DNA from: Bacteroidota bacterium
GTDB taxonomy: Bacteria; Bacteroidota; Ignavibacteria; Kryptoniales; JAKASW01
Assembly: GCA_021825585.1 (NCBI GenBank)
Contig: JAKAGT010000001.1
Location: 62,001-126,000 of the forward strand
Length of the DNA: 64,000 nucleotides
Direction: 5' to 3'
Shown here: positions 7,900 through 16,861 of the stretch, in pieces
Layout: every line of letters begins with the position of its first letter
How positions within the stretch are numbered: position 1 is the stretch's first letter
Notes under the pieces: generated by a model
What the model saw: only the letters and a program-made list of their open reading frames with translations
Told to the model about the DNA's origin: nothing
Databases searched by the model: none
Position numbers and translations under genes: made by a program

Positions 7900-8144
7900 A
7901 CCTGTACCTCAACTTTCTTCCCTTCTCTTTCCCGAGAGGGAGCTTGCAAGTCATCTGATCTGTTTTTCTGGAGTGTCAGGAAGAACATCAAAACGAGCGT
8001 TAGCATGAGAATAATGAGCGCCACTCCAAAGGCGAGCATGAACGACCTTATCACTGCGTCGGTCGCATCAAAGCCAATCGACATGTAGTAAACGATTGCC
8101 AGGAAGAAGATTAATAACGGTATTCTTAATGCCAGCTTTTCCAT
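7896..8144 (-). CDS. small two-helix membrane protein between flhG and fliA
   Basis: An 82-residue protein with two strong hydrophobic segments (about residues 8-26 and 33-58) and a charged, basic C-terminal tail rich in Arg, Glu and Lys. I cannot assign a family. The gene starts on the last base of the flhG stop codon (1-base overlap at 8144) and overlaps the fliA start by 4 bases, which argues that it is a real gene translated in sequence with both. Its position between the MinD-like regulator FlhG and FliA suggests a link to membrane placement or regulation of flagella, but the sequence itself does not show this. Confidence 0.7.
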   Translation of the reverse strand: MEKLALRIPLLIFFLAIVYYMSIGFDATDAVIRSFMLAFGVALIILMLTLVLMFFLTLQKNRSDDLQAPSREREGKKVEVQV

Positions 8145-8950
8145 TACTTTTTCTTCGCGATTCTTTCGGCTATGGTTTTTATTGCAATTGACGAGGGTGA
8201 ATCGGGAAACTCTTCCATCAAAGGTGTCTGTACGCTGACCGCCTGTTCCATCGACGTATCGGACGGTATAAAACCGGCATAGTCAATCTTCATATTCAGG
8301 AAATGGTCGCTTACCAGGTCGAATTTCATCCTGACTTCCTCCGCTTCCGCCTCATTCTTGGCGTTGTTTATGAGGAGCTTGAGGCTGGCACTGGAGTTAA
8401 TCCTTTTTATTGCCTTCACCAGGACGTAAGCATCCATTACCGCGGTGGGCTCAGGGGTAGAAACGACGAGCACTTCGTCGGAAAGAAGCGCCAGCGAAAT
8501 CGATTCCTGAACGATCCCGCCTGCAGTATCAATGACCGCATAATTGAACGTCGGCTCCATCGACCCGACCTCCCTGAACAGGACCGCTGCATCGCTGGAT
8601 CCGAGTCTCTTGAGTTTCCCGTCCGACGAACCGGCAAGCAGAAAAACGTTTGGCGAAATCTCCTGGATTGCCTCCTTAAGCCGCGACGTGCCTTCGATAA
8701 CATCAAAGAGGCGATTCGCGGGAGAAACGCCTGAAAGGATGTCGAGATTCGACAGATTCACGTTTCCGTCAATCAGCAGGACGCGAGCTCCGTCCCGGGC
8801 GAGCGCTATGCCCAAATTCAAGGCGATGATGCTCTTGCCGACCCCTCCCTTGCCGCTGACAACGCTTATCTTATGCGGCAGCTTGCCCATCGGCACCACC
8901 TTTGTCTGTGCCTCTACCACTTCCCTTAGTTTTACCGCCTGATCAAGCAT
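8144..8950 (-). CDS. flhG: FlhG (FleN/YlxH), MinD-like flagellar number ATPase
   Basis: A 268-residue MinD/ParA-family ATPase that in other bacteria limits the number of flagella and acts with FlhF. The deviant Walker A motif SGKGGVGKS lies at residues 32-40. Other family marks are LLIDGNVNLSNLDILSG and YAVIDTAGG. The N-terminal segment before the P loop (residues 1-30, with DQAVKLREVV) is where FlhG proteins carry the element that stimulates the FlhF GTPase. It overlaps flhF by 8 bases, the classic flhF-flhG-fliA order. Confidence 0.94.
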   Translation of the reverse strand: MLDQAVKLREVVEAQTKVVPMGKLPHKISVVSGKGGVGKSIIALNLGIALARDGARVLLIDGNVNLSNLDILSGVSPANRLFDVIEGTSRLKEAIQEISPNVFLLAGSSDGKLKRLGSSDAAVLFREVGSMEPTFNYAVIDTAGGIVQESISLALLSDEVLVVSTPEPTAVMDAYVLVKAIKRINSSASLKLLINNAKNEAEAEEVRMKFDLVSDHFLNMKIDYAGFIPSDTSMEQAVSVQTPLMEEFPDSPSSIAIKTIAERIAKKK

Positions 8951-10178
8951 TCGTCTCGACTCCGGTTTTGTAGATCATGTTTGCGAGATTCGCACCGGAT
9001 GCAGGCTCGATATCATCCGGCACACTCTGCCCGTTTGTCAGGAACGAAAAAGGAAGTCTCGACTCGCGGGCCAGGCTGAGAACCATGCCGAGGGACACGG
9101 CCTCATCTGTCTTTGTAATGAGCAATCGGTTGGGCTTCAGGCTTCTGAACTTCTTGTATATGTCACGGACCGTGCTCAGCGAGAAGTTCGCACTCATGAC
9201 GAGGTGGACCTCATTGGGATCGGCAGCATCGATGAACCTTCCCAGTTCGACAATCCTGTCCGCACTTCTCTGGCTGCGACCGACGGTGTCTATGTAAATC
9301 GTGTCGAAGCTGGAATACTTTCTTATTGCCGCTATCATTTCGTCCGGTGTGTAGACAACCGACATCGGGATCGAAGCAATGTCTGCGAAGGCCTTAAGCT
9401 GATCTATCGCACCTATGCGATAGGTATCTGCCGTAATCAGGGCGACGCTTTCACCCTTGACGAGTTTACTTATCGAGGCAAGCTTTGCGATCGTGGTCGT
9501 CTTCCCGACGCCGGTAGGGCCGACGACCGCAATCACGTACCCTTTCCTTCCGCCGCGGCGAACAGGGGCCTCTTGTATCCGCTGTGCTATTGAGTTGGTG
9601 ACAAATTTGTCGACGGCCAATTGATTCTCGATCTCGGCGCCGCTCAGTTTGTGATTGCAGACCTGCACTATCTCCAGGGCTATTTCTTCCTCGACTTCGC
9701 TGTCGATGAGAGAGGAGTAGACGCTCTTCAGGCTCTCGGAAAGGACGGGCATCTTCGAACGCTTGATATGCTGCGCGATCTCTCCGAGGGCGCTCTTGAC
9801 ATCCGAAAGTTCCTGCTTGAGTATTTCGTTATCGTAATTCAGATGGGGCTGGGCATTCTGCGGAACCGGCTGCCGGTGAGGCTGGTCGTTCTTCCTCTTA
9901 TCTTCGAAGCTTGAAGCGAGTTGTCGCAGGCTGCCGAGCACGTCGTCGTCCGCCCTGACTGCCGCCGGCCTGGTACCTGCAGGCAGCTGAGGCGGAGCTT
10001 TCACCGGGGCTTCATCATAAGCAGCGGTTACCTCGAAATACTCTCCGCCCCCGATTCCGAGCAGGCCGCCCTTCGCGACCCGGCGAGTGTTCAGAATAAC
10101 GGCATCTTCGCCGAATTCCGCCCTCATCTTGTCTGCGGCTTCCTTAGCAGTAGCCCCGATAAACTTCTTGATTCTCAT
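8943..10178 (-). CDS. flhF: FlhF, SRP-like GTPase for flagellar placement
   Basis: A 411-residue SRP-family GTPase that helps place the flagellum and recruit early basal-body parts. It has the FlhF N-terminal element MRIKKFIGATAKEAADKMR, a variable Pro/Gln-rich basic linker around residues 85-120, an N domain, and the NG GTPase core with the G1 loop GPTGVGKTTTIAKLAS, the following TADTYRIGAIDQL, the DTVGRSQR element and the base-binding TKTDEA. Length agrees with the family. It overlaps flhA by 4 bases and flhG by 8, so the three genes are likely translated together. Confidence 0.95.
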   Translation of the reverse strand: MRIKKFIGATAKEAADKMRAEFGEDAVILNTRRVAKGGLLGIGGGEYFEVTAAYDEAPVKAPPQLPAGTRPAAVRADDDVLGSLRQLASSFEDKRKNDQPHRQPVPQNAQPHLNYDNEILKQELSDVKSALGEIAQHIKRSKMPVLSESLKSVYSSLIDSEVEEEIALEIVQVCNHKLSGAEIENQLAVDKFVTNSIAQRIQEAPVRRGGRKGYVIAVVGPTGVGKTTTIAKLASISKLVKGESVALITADTYRIGAIDQLKAFADIASIPMSVVYTPDEMIAAIRKYSSFDTIYIDTVGRSQRSADRIVELGRFIDAADPNEVHLVMSANFSLSTVRDIYKKFRSLKPNRLLITKTDEAVSLGMVLSLARESRLPFSFLTNGQSVPDDIEPASGANLANMIYKTGVETNA

Positions 10179-12250
10179 TGTGCTGCGATCCTTCCGATAA
10201 TGTCTATCTCAGTTCGCGACGGCAATTCCGTGTATGATGTCACCGCCACATGCGCGAAGTTCATGTGAATTAACCTGTAGAAATACAGTCGGACCGTCGC
10301 GGAGCAGATCACGATCGGGTCGTACCCGAAGGTCTGCGCATGTTCCACATTCTTTGCAACGCTGTTGTTGATTGACTTGGTTACGTCCGGCGAAAGCCCG
10401 AGCGTATTGGTTATTTCTTTCTGTGTCTGAAGAGATGCCGCAAGCATCTGTTCCACGACGGGATCGAGCGCGATGGCGTGAATTACTCCCGAGGGATCTG
10501 CAAAGAGAGCCGCGATCGTCTCTGAAAGCGCGTGCCTCACATATTCGGTCAACACTTCCGGGTTCTTGGTCACCTTCGAATAATCGAGAAGCGATTCGAT
10601 GATCGTTACGAGGTCGCGGATGGGGACGCGTTCTTTCAGCAGGTTCTGAAGCACCTTCTGGAGAGTCCCCATCGGAAGCACTTCCGGGGTGATCTCGTCG
10701 ACGAGTGCCTGATATTCTTTCTTCAGGTTATCTATGAGCGTTTTAACTTCCTGCCTGCTCAATATCCGGTCGGCGTTTCTTTTCAGGGTCTCGGTAAGGT
10801 GAGTCGACAGGACCGCCGCGGCCTCTATGACGGTGAACCCGAGGACTTCAGCGTTGTCGCGCTGTGCCTTTTCAATCCAGACCGCCGGGAGTCCGAATGT
10901 CGGGTCTGTCACGAATAACCCGGGCAGGTCGCCCTCCTTCATGCTCGGGCTCATCGCAAGGTAGCGGTCCACAAAAATCTCTCCTCCGGCCACCTGCACG
11001 CCTCTTATCTTAACCACGTACTGGCTCGGTTGCAGCTGCAGGTTGTCGCGCACTCTTATCGGCGGAACGATTATGCCCATCTCCAGCGCTATCTGTTTCC
11101 GCAGAGTCGTTATTCGCTGGAAGAGATCGCCCCCGGCTTCCTCATCCACCATTGAAATCAGGCCGTAGCCGATTTCAACCTCTATAGGATCGACCTGCAG
11201 GTACGATTCAATTTTATCGTCTTTCTTCTCGGCGGCTTCCCCGGCTCCTTCGGCTACCTGCGGCTTCTCTGAAATTTGACTGCGCATATATCCGGCAGCA
11301 GCCATAATGGAACCGAGTGCCAGGAACGGGACAGTCGGCAGGCCGGGGATTATGGCGAAAAAGCCGAGCGTTCCGCCTGCAATGTAAAGTGCCTTCGGAC
11401 GCGAGAAGAGCTGGTTCTTCAGTTCGACGTCAAGCTGATTTCCTGCCGCGCTTCTCGTAACCACCATACCTGCCGCCGTCGAGATTACCAGCGCCGGGAT
11501 CTGAGTAACCAGACCGTCACCGATAGTCAGCAGCGTGAAGTGAGCGAGAGATTCCTGCAGATCCATGCCCTGCTGGACCATGCCGATGATGAAACCGCCG
11601 ACAATATTGACGACGATTATGATGATTCCCGCGATTGCGTCTCCCTTGACAAACTTGCTGGCGCCGTCCATTGCGCCGAAGAAATCGGCCTCTTTCTGGA
11701 GCCGCAGGCGGCGATCACGAGCCTCATGTTCGTTTATCAGCCCGGAATTCAGGTCGGCGTCTATGCTCATCTGCTTTCCCGGCATGGCGTCCAACGTAAA
11801 TCTCGCCGTGACCTCCGCAATTCTTCCCGAACCTTTGACTATTACCACAAACTGGATCGTAGCCAGGATGATGAATATGATCACACCGACAACGTAGTTA
11901 CCCTGGACAACGAATGACCCGAAGGCATGAATAACCTCACCGGCATAACCGGTGCTGAGGATCAGTCTCGCCGAGGCAACGTTAAGCGAGAGTCTGAATA
12001 GTGTAAGAATGAGCAGGAGACCCGGGAAGGCTGATAGCTCGAGAGGGCTCGTTATATACATTGCAACCATCAGAAGAACTATGGAGAAGGTGATATTTGC
12101 CGATATCAGCACATCCAGCATGAACGGCGGCAGCGGAACGATCATCATCGCGAGGATCAGTATTACCAGGCCGGCAAGCGCAAGATCCGAATTGGATCCG
12201 AGGAACTTGTACGTTCTGCTGTTTGAAATTCTTTCTACTGTCGTTGCCAT
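10175..12250 (-). CDS. flhA: FlhA, flagellar export apparatus gate protein
   Basis: FlhA is the large inner-membrane component of the type III flagellar export gate; its cytoplasmic domain docks chaperone-substrate complexes. The 691-residue product has about eight membrane helices in the first 320 residues, the family signature RFTLDAMPGKQMSIDADLN in the cytoplasmic loop, a charged linker (about 325-345, EKKDDKIESYLQ) and a C-terminal cytoplasmic domain with PPIRVRDNLQLQPSQYVV and the late TELPSRTEIDIIGRI. The length is standard. It begins 1 base after the flhB stop and overlaps flhF by 4 bases. Confidence 0.97.
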   Translation of the reverse strand: MATTVERISNSRTYKFLGSNSDLALAGLVILILAMMIVPLPPFMLDVLISANITFSIVLLMVAMYITSPLELSAFPGLLLILTLFRLSLNVASARLILSTGYAGEVIHAFGSFVVQGNYVVGVIIFIILATIQFVVIVKGSGRIAEVTARFTLDAMPGKQMSIDADLNSGLINEHEARDRRLRLQKEADFFGAMDGASKFVKGDAIAGIIIIVVNIVGGFIIGMVQQGMDLQESLAHFTLLTIGDGLVTQIPALVISTAAGMVVTRSAAGNQLDVELKNQLFSRPKALYIAGGTLGFFAIIPGLPTVPFLALGSIMAAAGYMRSQISEKPQVAEGAGEAAEKKDDKIESYLQVDPIEVEIGYGLISMVDEEAGGDLFQRITTLRKQIALEMGIIVPPIRVRDNLQLQPSQYVVKIRGVQVAGGEIFVDRYLAMSPSMKEGDLPGLFVTDPTFGLPAVWIEKAQRDNAEVLGFTVIEAAAVLSTHLTETLKRNADRILSRQEVKTLIDNLKKEYQALVDEITPEVLPMGTLQKVLQNLLKERVPIRDLVTIIESLLDYSKVTKNPEVLTEYVRHALSETIAALFADPSGVIHAIALDPVVEQMLAASLQTQKEITNTLGLSPDVTKSINNSVAKNVEHAQTFGYDPIVICSATVRLYFYRLIHMNFAHVAVTSYTELPSRTEIDIIGRIAAQ

Positions 12251-12251
12251 A

Positions 12252-13337
12252 TCAGTTTCTTCCGAATCCCGGCTTTATTTTTTTCATGCGGTAAATGTAG
12301 GCGAGTATCTGCGCGACCGCCTTGAACAACTCCGGCGGTATCTGCTCATCAATCTCTACGGTCCGGTACAGAAGCTGCGCCAGCGGCTTATCCTCTACTA
12401 TGGGCACATTATTTTCGGCCGCAACTTTCTTGATTCTCTGGGCTACCAGGTCTTTTCCTTTTGCAACCACTTTCGGTGCAGACATTACCTGCGAGTCGTA
12501 CTTGATTGCGACCGCATAGTGCGTCGGGTTCGTCACCACCACGTCCGCCTTCGGAACGGCGTGCATCATTCTCAGGCGATGGCGCTTCACCATTTCCCGT
12601 CTCTGTCTTCCCTTGATGTGCGGGTCACCCTCTTCCTGCTTATGTTCTTCCTTTACTTCCTGTTTTGTCATTCTCGAGTCGCGGTCGAATTTTCTCTTCT
12701 GTACGAAGAAATCAATGGCTGCAAGGACCAGGAAGGCGGCAGAAATCTTCACTGTGACCGCAAAGGCGCTATGCCCCATAAACGCAAATATCACCGCCGG
12801 AGAGCTGTCGACCAGCTTGACAGAGTTCATGATCAGGTCTTTAACCGTCACGTATCCCAGTATCCCGACGAGCGCCACCTTCAGAATGCTCTTGCTGAGC
12901 TGGATCATCGATTGCGAGGAAAAACCGAGCTTCTTTATCCCGTTAAGCGGATTGAGGGCGGAAGCCTTCGGCCTGAGCGGCTTGAATGTGAACACAAATC
13001 CGAACTGTGCCACGTTGGAAGCGACGCCGACGAGCATTATGGTAAGGATAACGGGAGCCACTATGATCGCAAACCTGAGAAGGGCCGTATTGAAAATTGA
13101 AACCGCGCTGGCTTGGGTGAGATCGCTGCCGTACGAGAGAGAGAGGTAACTCTTCATGACGTTCCCGATCTGGTCGACAAACGAGCCGCCGACTATATAT
13201 ATGGCGAGAACCCCTGCCATGAGCACGGCCGCCGAGGGGATCTCCATACTCTTGGGGACTTTTCCTTCGCGTCTGATTTCACTGCGCCGTTTAGGCGTAG
13301 CTTGTTCTGTCTTGTCCTGAAAACTCTGCTCTGGCAC
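12252..13337 (-). CDS. flhB: FlhB, export switch protein
   Basis: FlhB sets the export specificity switch from hook to filament substrates. The 361-residue product shows the N-terminal FQDKTEQATPKRRSEIRREG element, four membrane helices between about residues 30 and 215, and a C-terminal cytoplasmic domain with the self-cleaving NPTH motif in VVTNPTHYAVAIKY. The downstream GKDLVAQRIKKVAAENNVP and KPLAQLLYRTVEI segments are also canonical. It follows fliR by a single base and precedes flhA, which is the usual order in many phyla. Confidence 0.97.
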   Translation of the reverse strand: MPEQSFQDKTEQATPKRRSEIRREGKVPKSMEIPSAAVLMAGVLAIYIVGGSFVDQIGNVMKSYLSLSYGSDLTQASAVSIFNTALLRFAIIVAPVILTIMLVGVASNVAQFGFVFTFKPLRPKASALNPLNGIKKLGFSSQSMIQLSKSILKVALVGILGYVTVKDLIMNSVKLVDSSPAVIFAFMGHSAFAVTVKISAAFLVLAAIDFFVQKRKFDRDSRMTKQEVKEEHKQEEGDPHIKGRQRREMVKRHRLRMMHAVPKADVVVTNPTHYAVAIKYDSQVMSAPKVVAKGKDLVAQRIKKVAAENNVPIVEDKPLAQLLYRTVEIDEQIPPELFKAVAQILAYIYRMKKIKPGFGRN

Positions 13338-13338
13338 T

Positions 13339-14106
13339 TTACATCAACCTGACTAATTGAACGACATCACCTTCGAACGACTCCAGAAGCCTGCTGAAAA
13401 CGAACACGAAAAACGGCAGGGATGCCATGAGCGTAAAGAGTCCGACTCCTATCGCTATCGGCATTCCGACGAAGAATACATTGATCTGGGGAACCATTCT
13501 CGAGACTATTCCCAACAGGACGTCGGTAAGGAACAGCGAGACGATCACGGGCGCGCCGATCTTTATAGCGGCGACGAAAACCATTCCGGTCATATGAACG
13601 AACAGGTCAACCGCGGAACCGGTAATCTTTAGGCCCGAAACCGGGACAGCGCTGTAGCTGCTTGCCAACGCCTCGAGCAGGAACAGATGCCCGTTCAGGA
13701 TAAGGAAAATGAATATCGCGACGATATACTCGAACTGGCCGATTACCGGAACGTCGAATCCGTTCTGCGGGTCTATCAGGCTCGAAAGCGAGAAGCCCAT
13801 CACGATTCCGAACAATTCGCCCGCATATACGACGGCATGGAAGATTATTCCCAGTGAGAATCCTATCGCAGACCCCACTATAATTTCCTGCAATGCGAGA
13901 ATAATCAAGGAGCCCAGGTCGAGTGAGACCGTCGGGCTCTGGGCTGCAATGACAGGAAGAATTGCAAACGAAATGAATGCGGCAGCCCATACTTTCAGTT
14001 GCGCGGGGATAGCCTGATTACCATACAGGGGCGCTGTCGTAAACATGGATAGCGTCCTGATGAATATCAGCAGGAAGATTACGAACTTTTCCGCGTAGAA
14101 AGTCAT
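13339..14106 (-). CDS. fliR: FliR, export gate membrane protein
   Basis: A 255-residue integral membrane protein of the export gate core, which assembles as FliP5-FliQ4-FliR1. Hydrophobic helices occupy almost the whole length. Recognisable family stretches include FIRTLSMFTTAPLYGNQAIP near the N-terminus, QEIIVGSAIGFSLGIIFHAV in the middle, and LFLTDVLLGIVSRMVPQINV towards the end. It lies 2 bases after fliQ and 1 base before flhB, completing the fliOPQR-flhBA block. Confidence 0.95.
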   Translation of the reverse strand: MTFYAEKFVIFLLIFIRTLSMFTTAPLYGNQAIPAQLKVWAAAFISFAILPVIAAQSPTVSLDLGSLIILALQEIIVGSAIGFSLGIIFHAVVYAGELFGIVMGFSLSSLIDPQNGFDVPVIGQFEYIVAIFIFLILNGHLFLLEALASSYSAVPVSGLKITGSAVDLFVHMTGMVFVAAIKIGAPVIVSLFLTDVLLGIVSRMVPQINVFFVGMPIAIGVGLFTLMASLPFFVFVFSRLLESFEGDVVQLVRLM

Positions 14107-14108
14107 TC

Positions 14109-14375
14109 CTATCTCAGAGTTGGAATTATGTTAAAGATGTACTGGGCAAAGGAGATGAACTTCTGCATCATGAAAGGGAGCATCAGTATCAGCACCACTC
14201 CGATCGCTATAATCTTCGGGACAAACGTGAGCGTCATCTCGTTTATGGAAGTCGCCGCCTGGAAGATCGATATTATGAGTCCAACCACAATCGAGACGAC
14301 GAGTACCGGGGCGGACACAAGAAGTATCGTGTAAAAGGCGTTCCTGGCTATTCCAATCACAAATTCCTGAGTCAT
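14109..14375 (-). CDS. fliQ: FliQ, export gate membrane protein
   Basis: An 88-residue protein with two membrane helices (about 17-38 and 52-72) and the standard FliQ core: VVGLIISIFQAATSINEMTL followed by FVPKI. I start it at 14375 (MTQEFV) because an AGGTGAGAGG ribosome site lies just upstream and because 88-90 residues is the universal FliQ length. An in-frame ATG further upstream at 14441 would extend into fliP and add 22 unrelated residues. It is encoded between fliP and fliR, with 7 bases to the fliP stop. Confidence 0.95.
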   Translation of the reverse strand: MTQEFVIGIARNAFYTILLVSAPVLVVSIVVGLIISIFQAATSINEMTLTFVPKIIAIGVVLILMLPFMMQKFISFAQYIFNIIPTLR

Positions 14376-14382
14376 TTCCCTC

Positions 14383-15138
14383 TCACCTGAAACTTTGAAC
14401 GAGTGAACCGACAAGCAGATACCAGCCGTCGACAAGTACAAACAGCAGAATCTTCATCGGAAGTGAAATCATCATCGGCGGCACCATCATCATGCCCATC
14501 GACATGAGCACGCTCGCCACTATCATGTCTATCATCATGAACGGGATGAAAATCAGAAAACCTATCTCGAACCCGATGCGCATCTCGCTTATGGCGAACG
14601 CCGGGATGACAACGTAGGTAGGTATATCATCCGGGGTATTCGGCCGCTTAAGATGAGCGAGGTGCACCATCATGGCGAGATCCTTCTCGCGTGTCTGGCG
14701 CAGCATGAAGTCGCGGATCGGCTTCACTCCGACTGCGTAGGCCGAATCGAGCGTAATCTTGTTCTTCAGGTACGGCTGGAGCGCCGTGTCGTTCACCTTG
14801 CTCCACGTCGGTGCCATCACAAAAAAAGTCAGGAAGAGCGCCAGGCCGATCAAGAGCTGTGACGGAGGCATCGTCTGTGTGCCGAGCGCCTGCTTCAAGA
14901 AATAGAGCGCGATTATTATCCTTGGAAAGGCCGTCGTCATTATCAATATCGCCGGCGCCAGTGTCAGGATCGTCATGAAGAAGAGGATCTGGAGCGTGAC
15001 GGCGACATCCTGGGGCTTGGTTGCCGAATCGATGCCGAACGTTACCTTCGGAATCGGGATCGTCGTCTGCGCGTGCAATGACGGGACAATCGAGAACAGA
15101 CAGAAAAATATCACACCGAAAATCAATAGCCTTTTCAT
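14383..15138 (-). CDS. fliP: FliP, export gate membrane protein
   Basis: FliP forms the pentameric channel of the flagellar export gate. The 251-residue product starts with a cleavable signal peptide (residues 1-24, ending in LHAQ), as FliP proteins of many bacteria do. Family signatures are visible: MTAFPRIIIALYFLKQALGTQ-type sequence in helix 2 with TQTMPPSQLLIGLALFLTFF, then LRQTREKDLAMMV, and the closing MMMVPPMMISLPMKILLFV. It overlaps fliO by 4 bases at its start. Confidence 0.96.
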   Translation of the reverse strand: MKRLLIFGVIFFCLFSIVPSLHAQTTIPIPKVTFGIDSATKPQDVAVTLQILFFMTILTLAPAILIMTTAFPRIIIALYFLKQALGTQTMPPSQLLIGLALFLTFFVMAPTWSKVNDTALQPYLKNKITLDSAYAVGVKPIRDFMLRQTREKDLAMMVHLAHLKRPNTPDDIPTYVVIPAFAISEMRIGFEIGFLIFIPFMMIDMIVASVLMSMGMMMVPPMMISLPMKILLFVLVDGWYLLVGSLVQSFR

Positions 15139-15470
15139 CTCTGCGAAAAACCTTTCAAAATCTCCGCAAACCCTTTAGCCTTGTGCGCCTCTCCTGCCGC
15201 CTCGATCTTCATGAGAACCTCCGAATCTGTTATCTCTCCGAGGGAGGCTATCGTATTGTCGCCGACGCCGACCAGCATGACTTTTCCGAAGACGTTTACC
15301 AGGTAAATTGACTTCTTCGGCTGCAGGTTCATGGTCATCAGTACTTTCATATTCTCATTCATCAACCGGGGCTTTGCATAGAAATATTTCTTTACTACCA
15401 AGAGGAGCACGATCATCAGCCCGACGATGAATGCCATCGTGAAGAACGTCTTCAAAATCAGCCAATCCAT
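15135..15470 (-). CDS. fliO: FliO, export apparatus assembly factor
   Basis: A 111-residue FliO-type protein, which assists assembly of the FliP ring. It has one membrane helix (about residues 8-27), followed by a small soluble domain with the loose FliO pattern MNLQPKKSIYLVNVFGKVML and VGVGDNTIASLGEI. FliO is poorly conserved, so position (between fliN and fliP) carries much of the weight. It overlaps fliN by 1 base and fliP by 4 bases. Confidence 0.9.
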   Translation of the reverse strand: MDWLILKTFFTMAFIVGLMIVLLLVVKKYFYAKPRLMNENMKVLMTMNLQPKKSIYLVNVFGKVMLVGVGDNTIASLGEITDSEVLMKIEAAGEAHKAKGFAEILKGFSQR

Positions 15471-15844
15471 TACTTCTTGAGTCCTTTCAGGCGCAGCGAA
15501 GCATCCACCAGGCTTGTGACCCTGATTCCAAAGTGCTTGTCGACTATTACCACTTCTCCCTCTGCCATCTTGCGGCCGTTTACAAGGATGTCGACCGGCT
15601 CGCTGACGAGCTTGTCGAATTCGATGATCGAGCCTCTGCCCAACGCAAGAATATCCTTTATCATCATCGTGGTCTTGCCGAGCTCCACTGTAACCGCGAG
15701 GTTCAGATCCAGAAGAAGCTCTATCCTGTTTTCGTCGCCGCCCGCGGCCTGGCTCGTTCCTACCAAATCCTCGAATCCCGGATCCTGAACTTCGTTCGGC
15801 TGCGCTTCTTCGTTCTTTGTGTTCTGAGTAATATCCTCTGCCAT
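15470..15844 (-). CDS. fliN: FliN, flagellar C-ring switch protein
   Basis: A 124-residue switch-complex protein of the C ring. Residues 1-40 are an acidic, low-complexity lead (Glu, Asp, Gln rich) and about 45-120 form one SpoA domain with the canonical VTVELGKTTMMIKDILALG, DKLVSEPVDILVNGR and AEGEVVIVDKHFGIRVTSL. Length matches short proteobacterial-type FliN rather than the long FliY with an N-terminal CheC-like domain. It lies 2 bases after fliM. Confidence 0.96.
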   Translation of the reverse strand: MAEDITQNTKNEEAQPNEVQDPGFEDLVGTSQAAGGDENRIELLLDLNLAVTVELGKTTMMIKDILALGRGSIIEFDKLVSEPVDILVNGRKMAEGEVVIVDKHFGIRVTSLVDASLRLKGLKK

Positions 15845-15846
15845 CT

Positions 15847-16854
15847 TTATTCTCCGCTTTGTTCCTCTTCGGTGGAACCTCTTATGATTTTTACTGCTTT
15901 ATGCCCTTCGTGTATGCCTGGCTTGGAAAAAAACTTGGTCCTTGCCCCGATCTTAACCGGCAGCAAACTGTCTTTCCTGTTGTCGAGTACGACTATGTCT
16001 CCAACTTGAAGCTCCACAAGATCCCGGATGGTGATGGTTGCCTGGCCGAGTATGACGCTGACCGGGAGAGTCGTGGTGGAAATATTTCTCACTATCGTCT
16101 CGGATTTCGACTTTTGCACACCGGGGTTTGTGCTGGCGGGAGCTCCGCGCTTCAAGTTCATCTGCTGTATGACTTCCTCCAGCGAGAACGTGGGGAAGCA
16201 CAGGTTCATGAGATAATTGCCGTTGGCGATCTGGACGTCGAAAGATACCACAAGCACGATCTCGCTTGCGGGTGCGATCTGCAGGAAATCTGCTTCACTT
16301 TCGAACCTATCGAGAGAATATCTCAAATCACTTACCGACTTCCAGGCACTCTGCAGGTCCTGCAGGCATTTCTCAACCGTTCCCTTGACAAGGGTCTTCT
16401 CAATTTCTGTGACTGCCCGGAGCTTTCTCGCCGGGTCTCCGCCTCCGCCGCCCAGCAACCGCTCGACGATTGCAAAAACCAGCGTAGGAGAGAATTCCAG
16501 TACTCCTCTTCCTTCCGTGTTTTCTATGTTGAACACGTAAAGGCACGTAGGACTGCCGATAGAGAGCTGGTACTCGGAGTAAAAAAGTTGGTCGACCGAG
16601 CTGACGGAAATAGAAACCTGCGTCTGGAGCCTTGAGGCGAGATAGAAACCGAACAACTCGGCAAACGTCTCGTGGACAGTCTGGAATATCCTGAGCTGGT
16701 TCTTGGAAACGCGGTTGGGCCTCCTGAAGTCGAAGCTCTGAATATCGCGCTCAGACTTCTCGGCTTCCTTGGCCTCAACTGCTCCCGGAGCCGGCTCCTT
16801 GCCGATACCGGCCAGCAGATTATCTATTTCCGATTGAGAAAGTACTTCCGGCAT
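15847..16854 (-). CDS. fliM: FliM, flagellar motor switch protein
   Basis: FliM binds phosphorylated CheY and sets the direction of rotation. The 335-residue product keeps the N-terminal CheY-binding helix LSQSEIDNLLAG (residues 5-16), then a short linker, the CheC-like middle domain (about 45-235, beginning FRRPNRVSKNQLRIF) and the C-terminal SpoA domain (about 255-325, with LGQATITIRDLVELQVGDIV). The motif SQxEID recurs at the C-terminus of the CheZ-like protein encoded at 42581-43411, which is noted as a finding. It starts 7 bases after fliL. Confidence 0.97.
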   Translation of the reverse strand: MPEVLSQSEIDNLLAGIGKEPAPGAVEAKEAEKSERDIQSFDFRRPNRVSKNQLRIFQTVHETFAELFGFYLASRLQTQVSISVSSVDQLFYSEYQLSIGSPTCLYVFNIENTEGRGVLEFSPTLVFAIVERLLGGGGGDPARKLRAVTEIEKTLVKGTVEKCLQDLQSAWKSVSDLRYSLDRFESEADFLQIAPASEIVLVVSFDVQIANGNYLMNLCFPTFSLEEVIQQMNLKRGAPASTNPGVQKSKSETIVRNISTTTLPVSVILGQATITIRDLVELQVGDIVVLDNRKDSLLPVKIGARTKFFSKPGIHEGHKAVKIIRGSTEEEQSGE

Positions 16855-16861
16855 TTCTATC

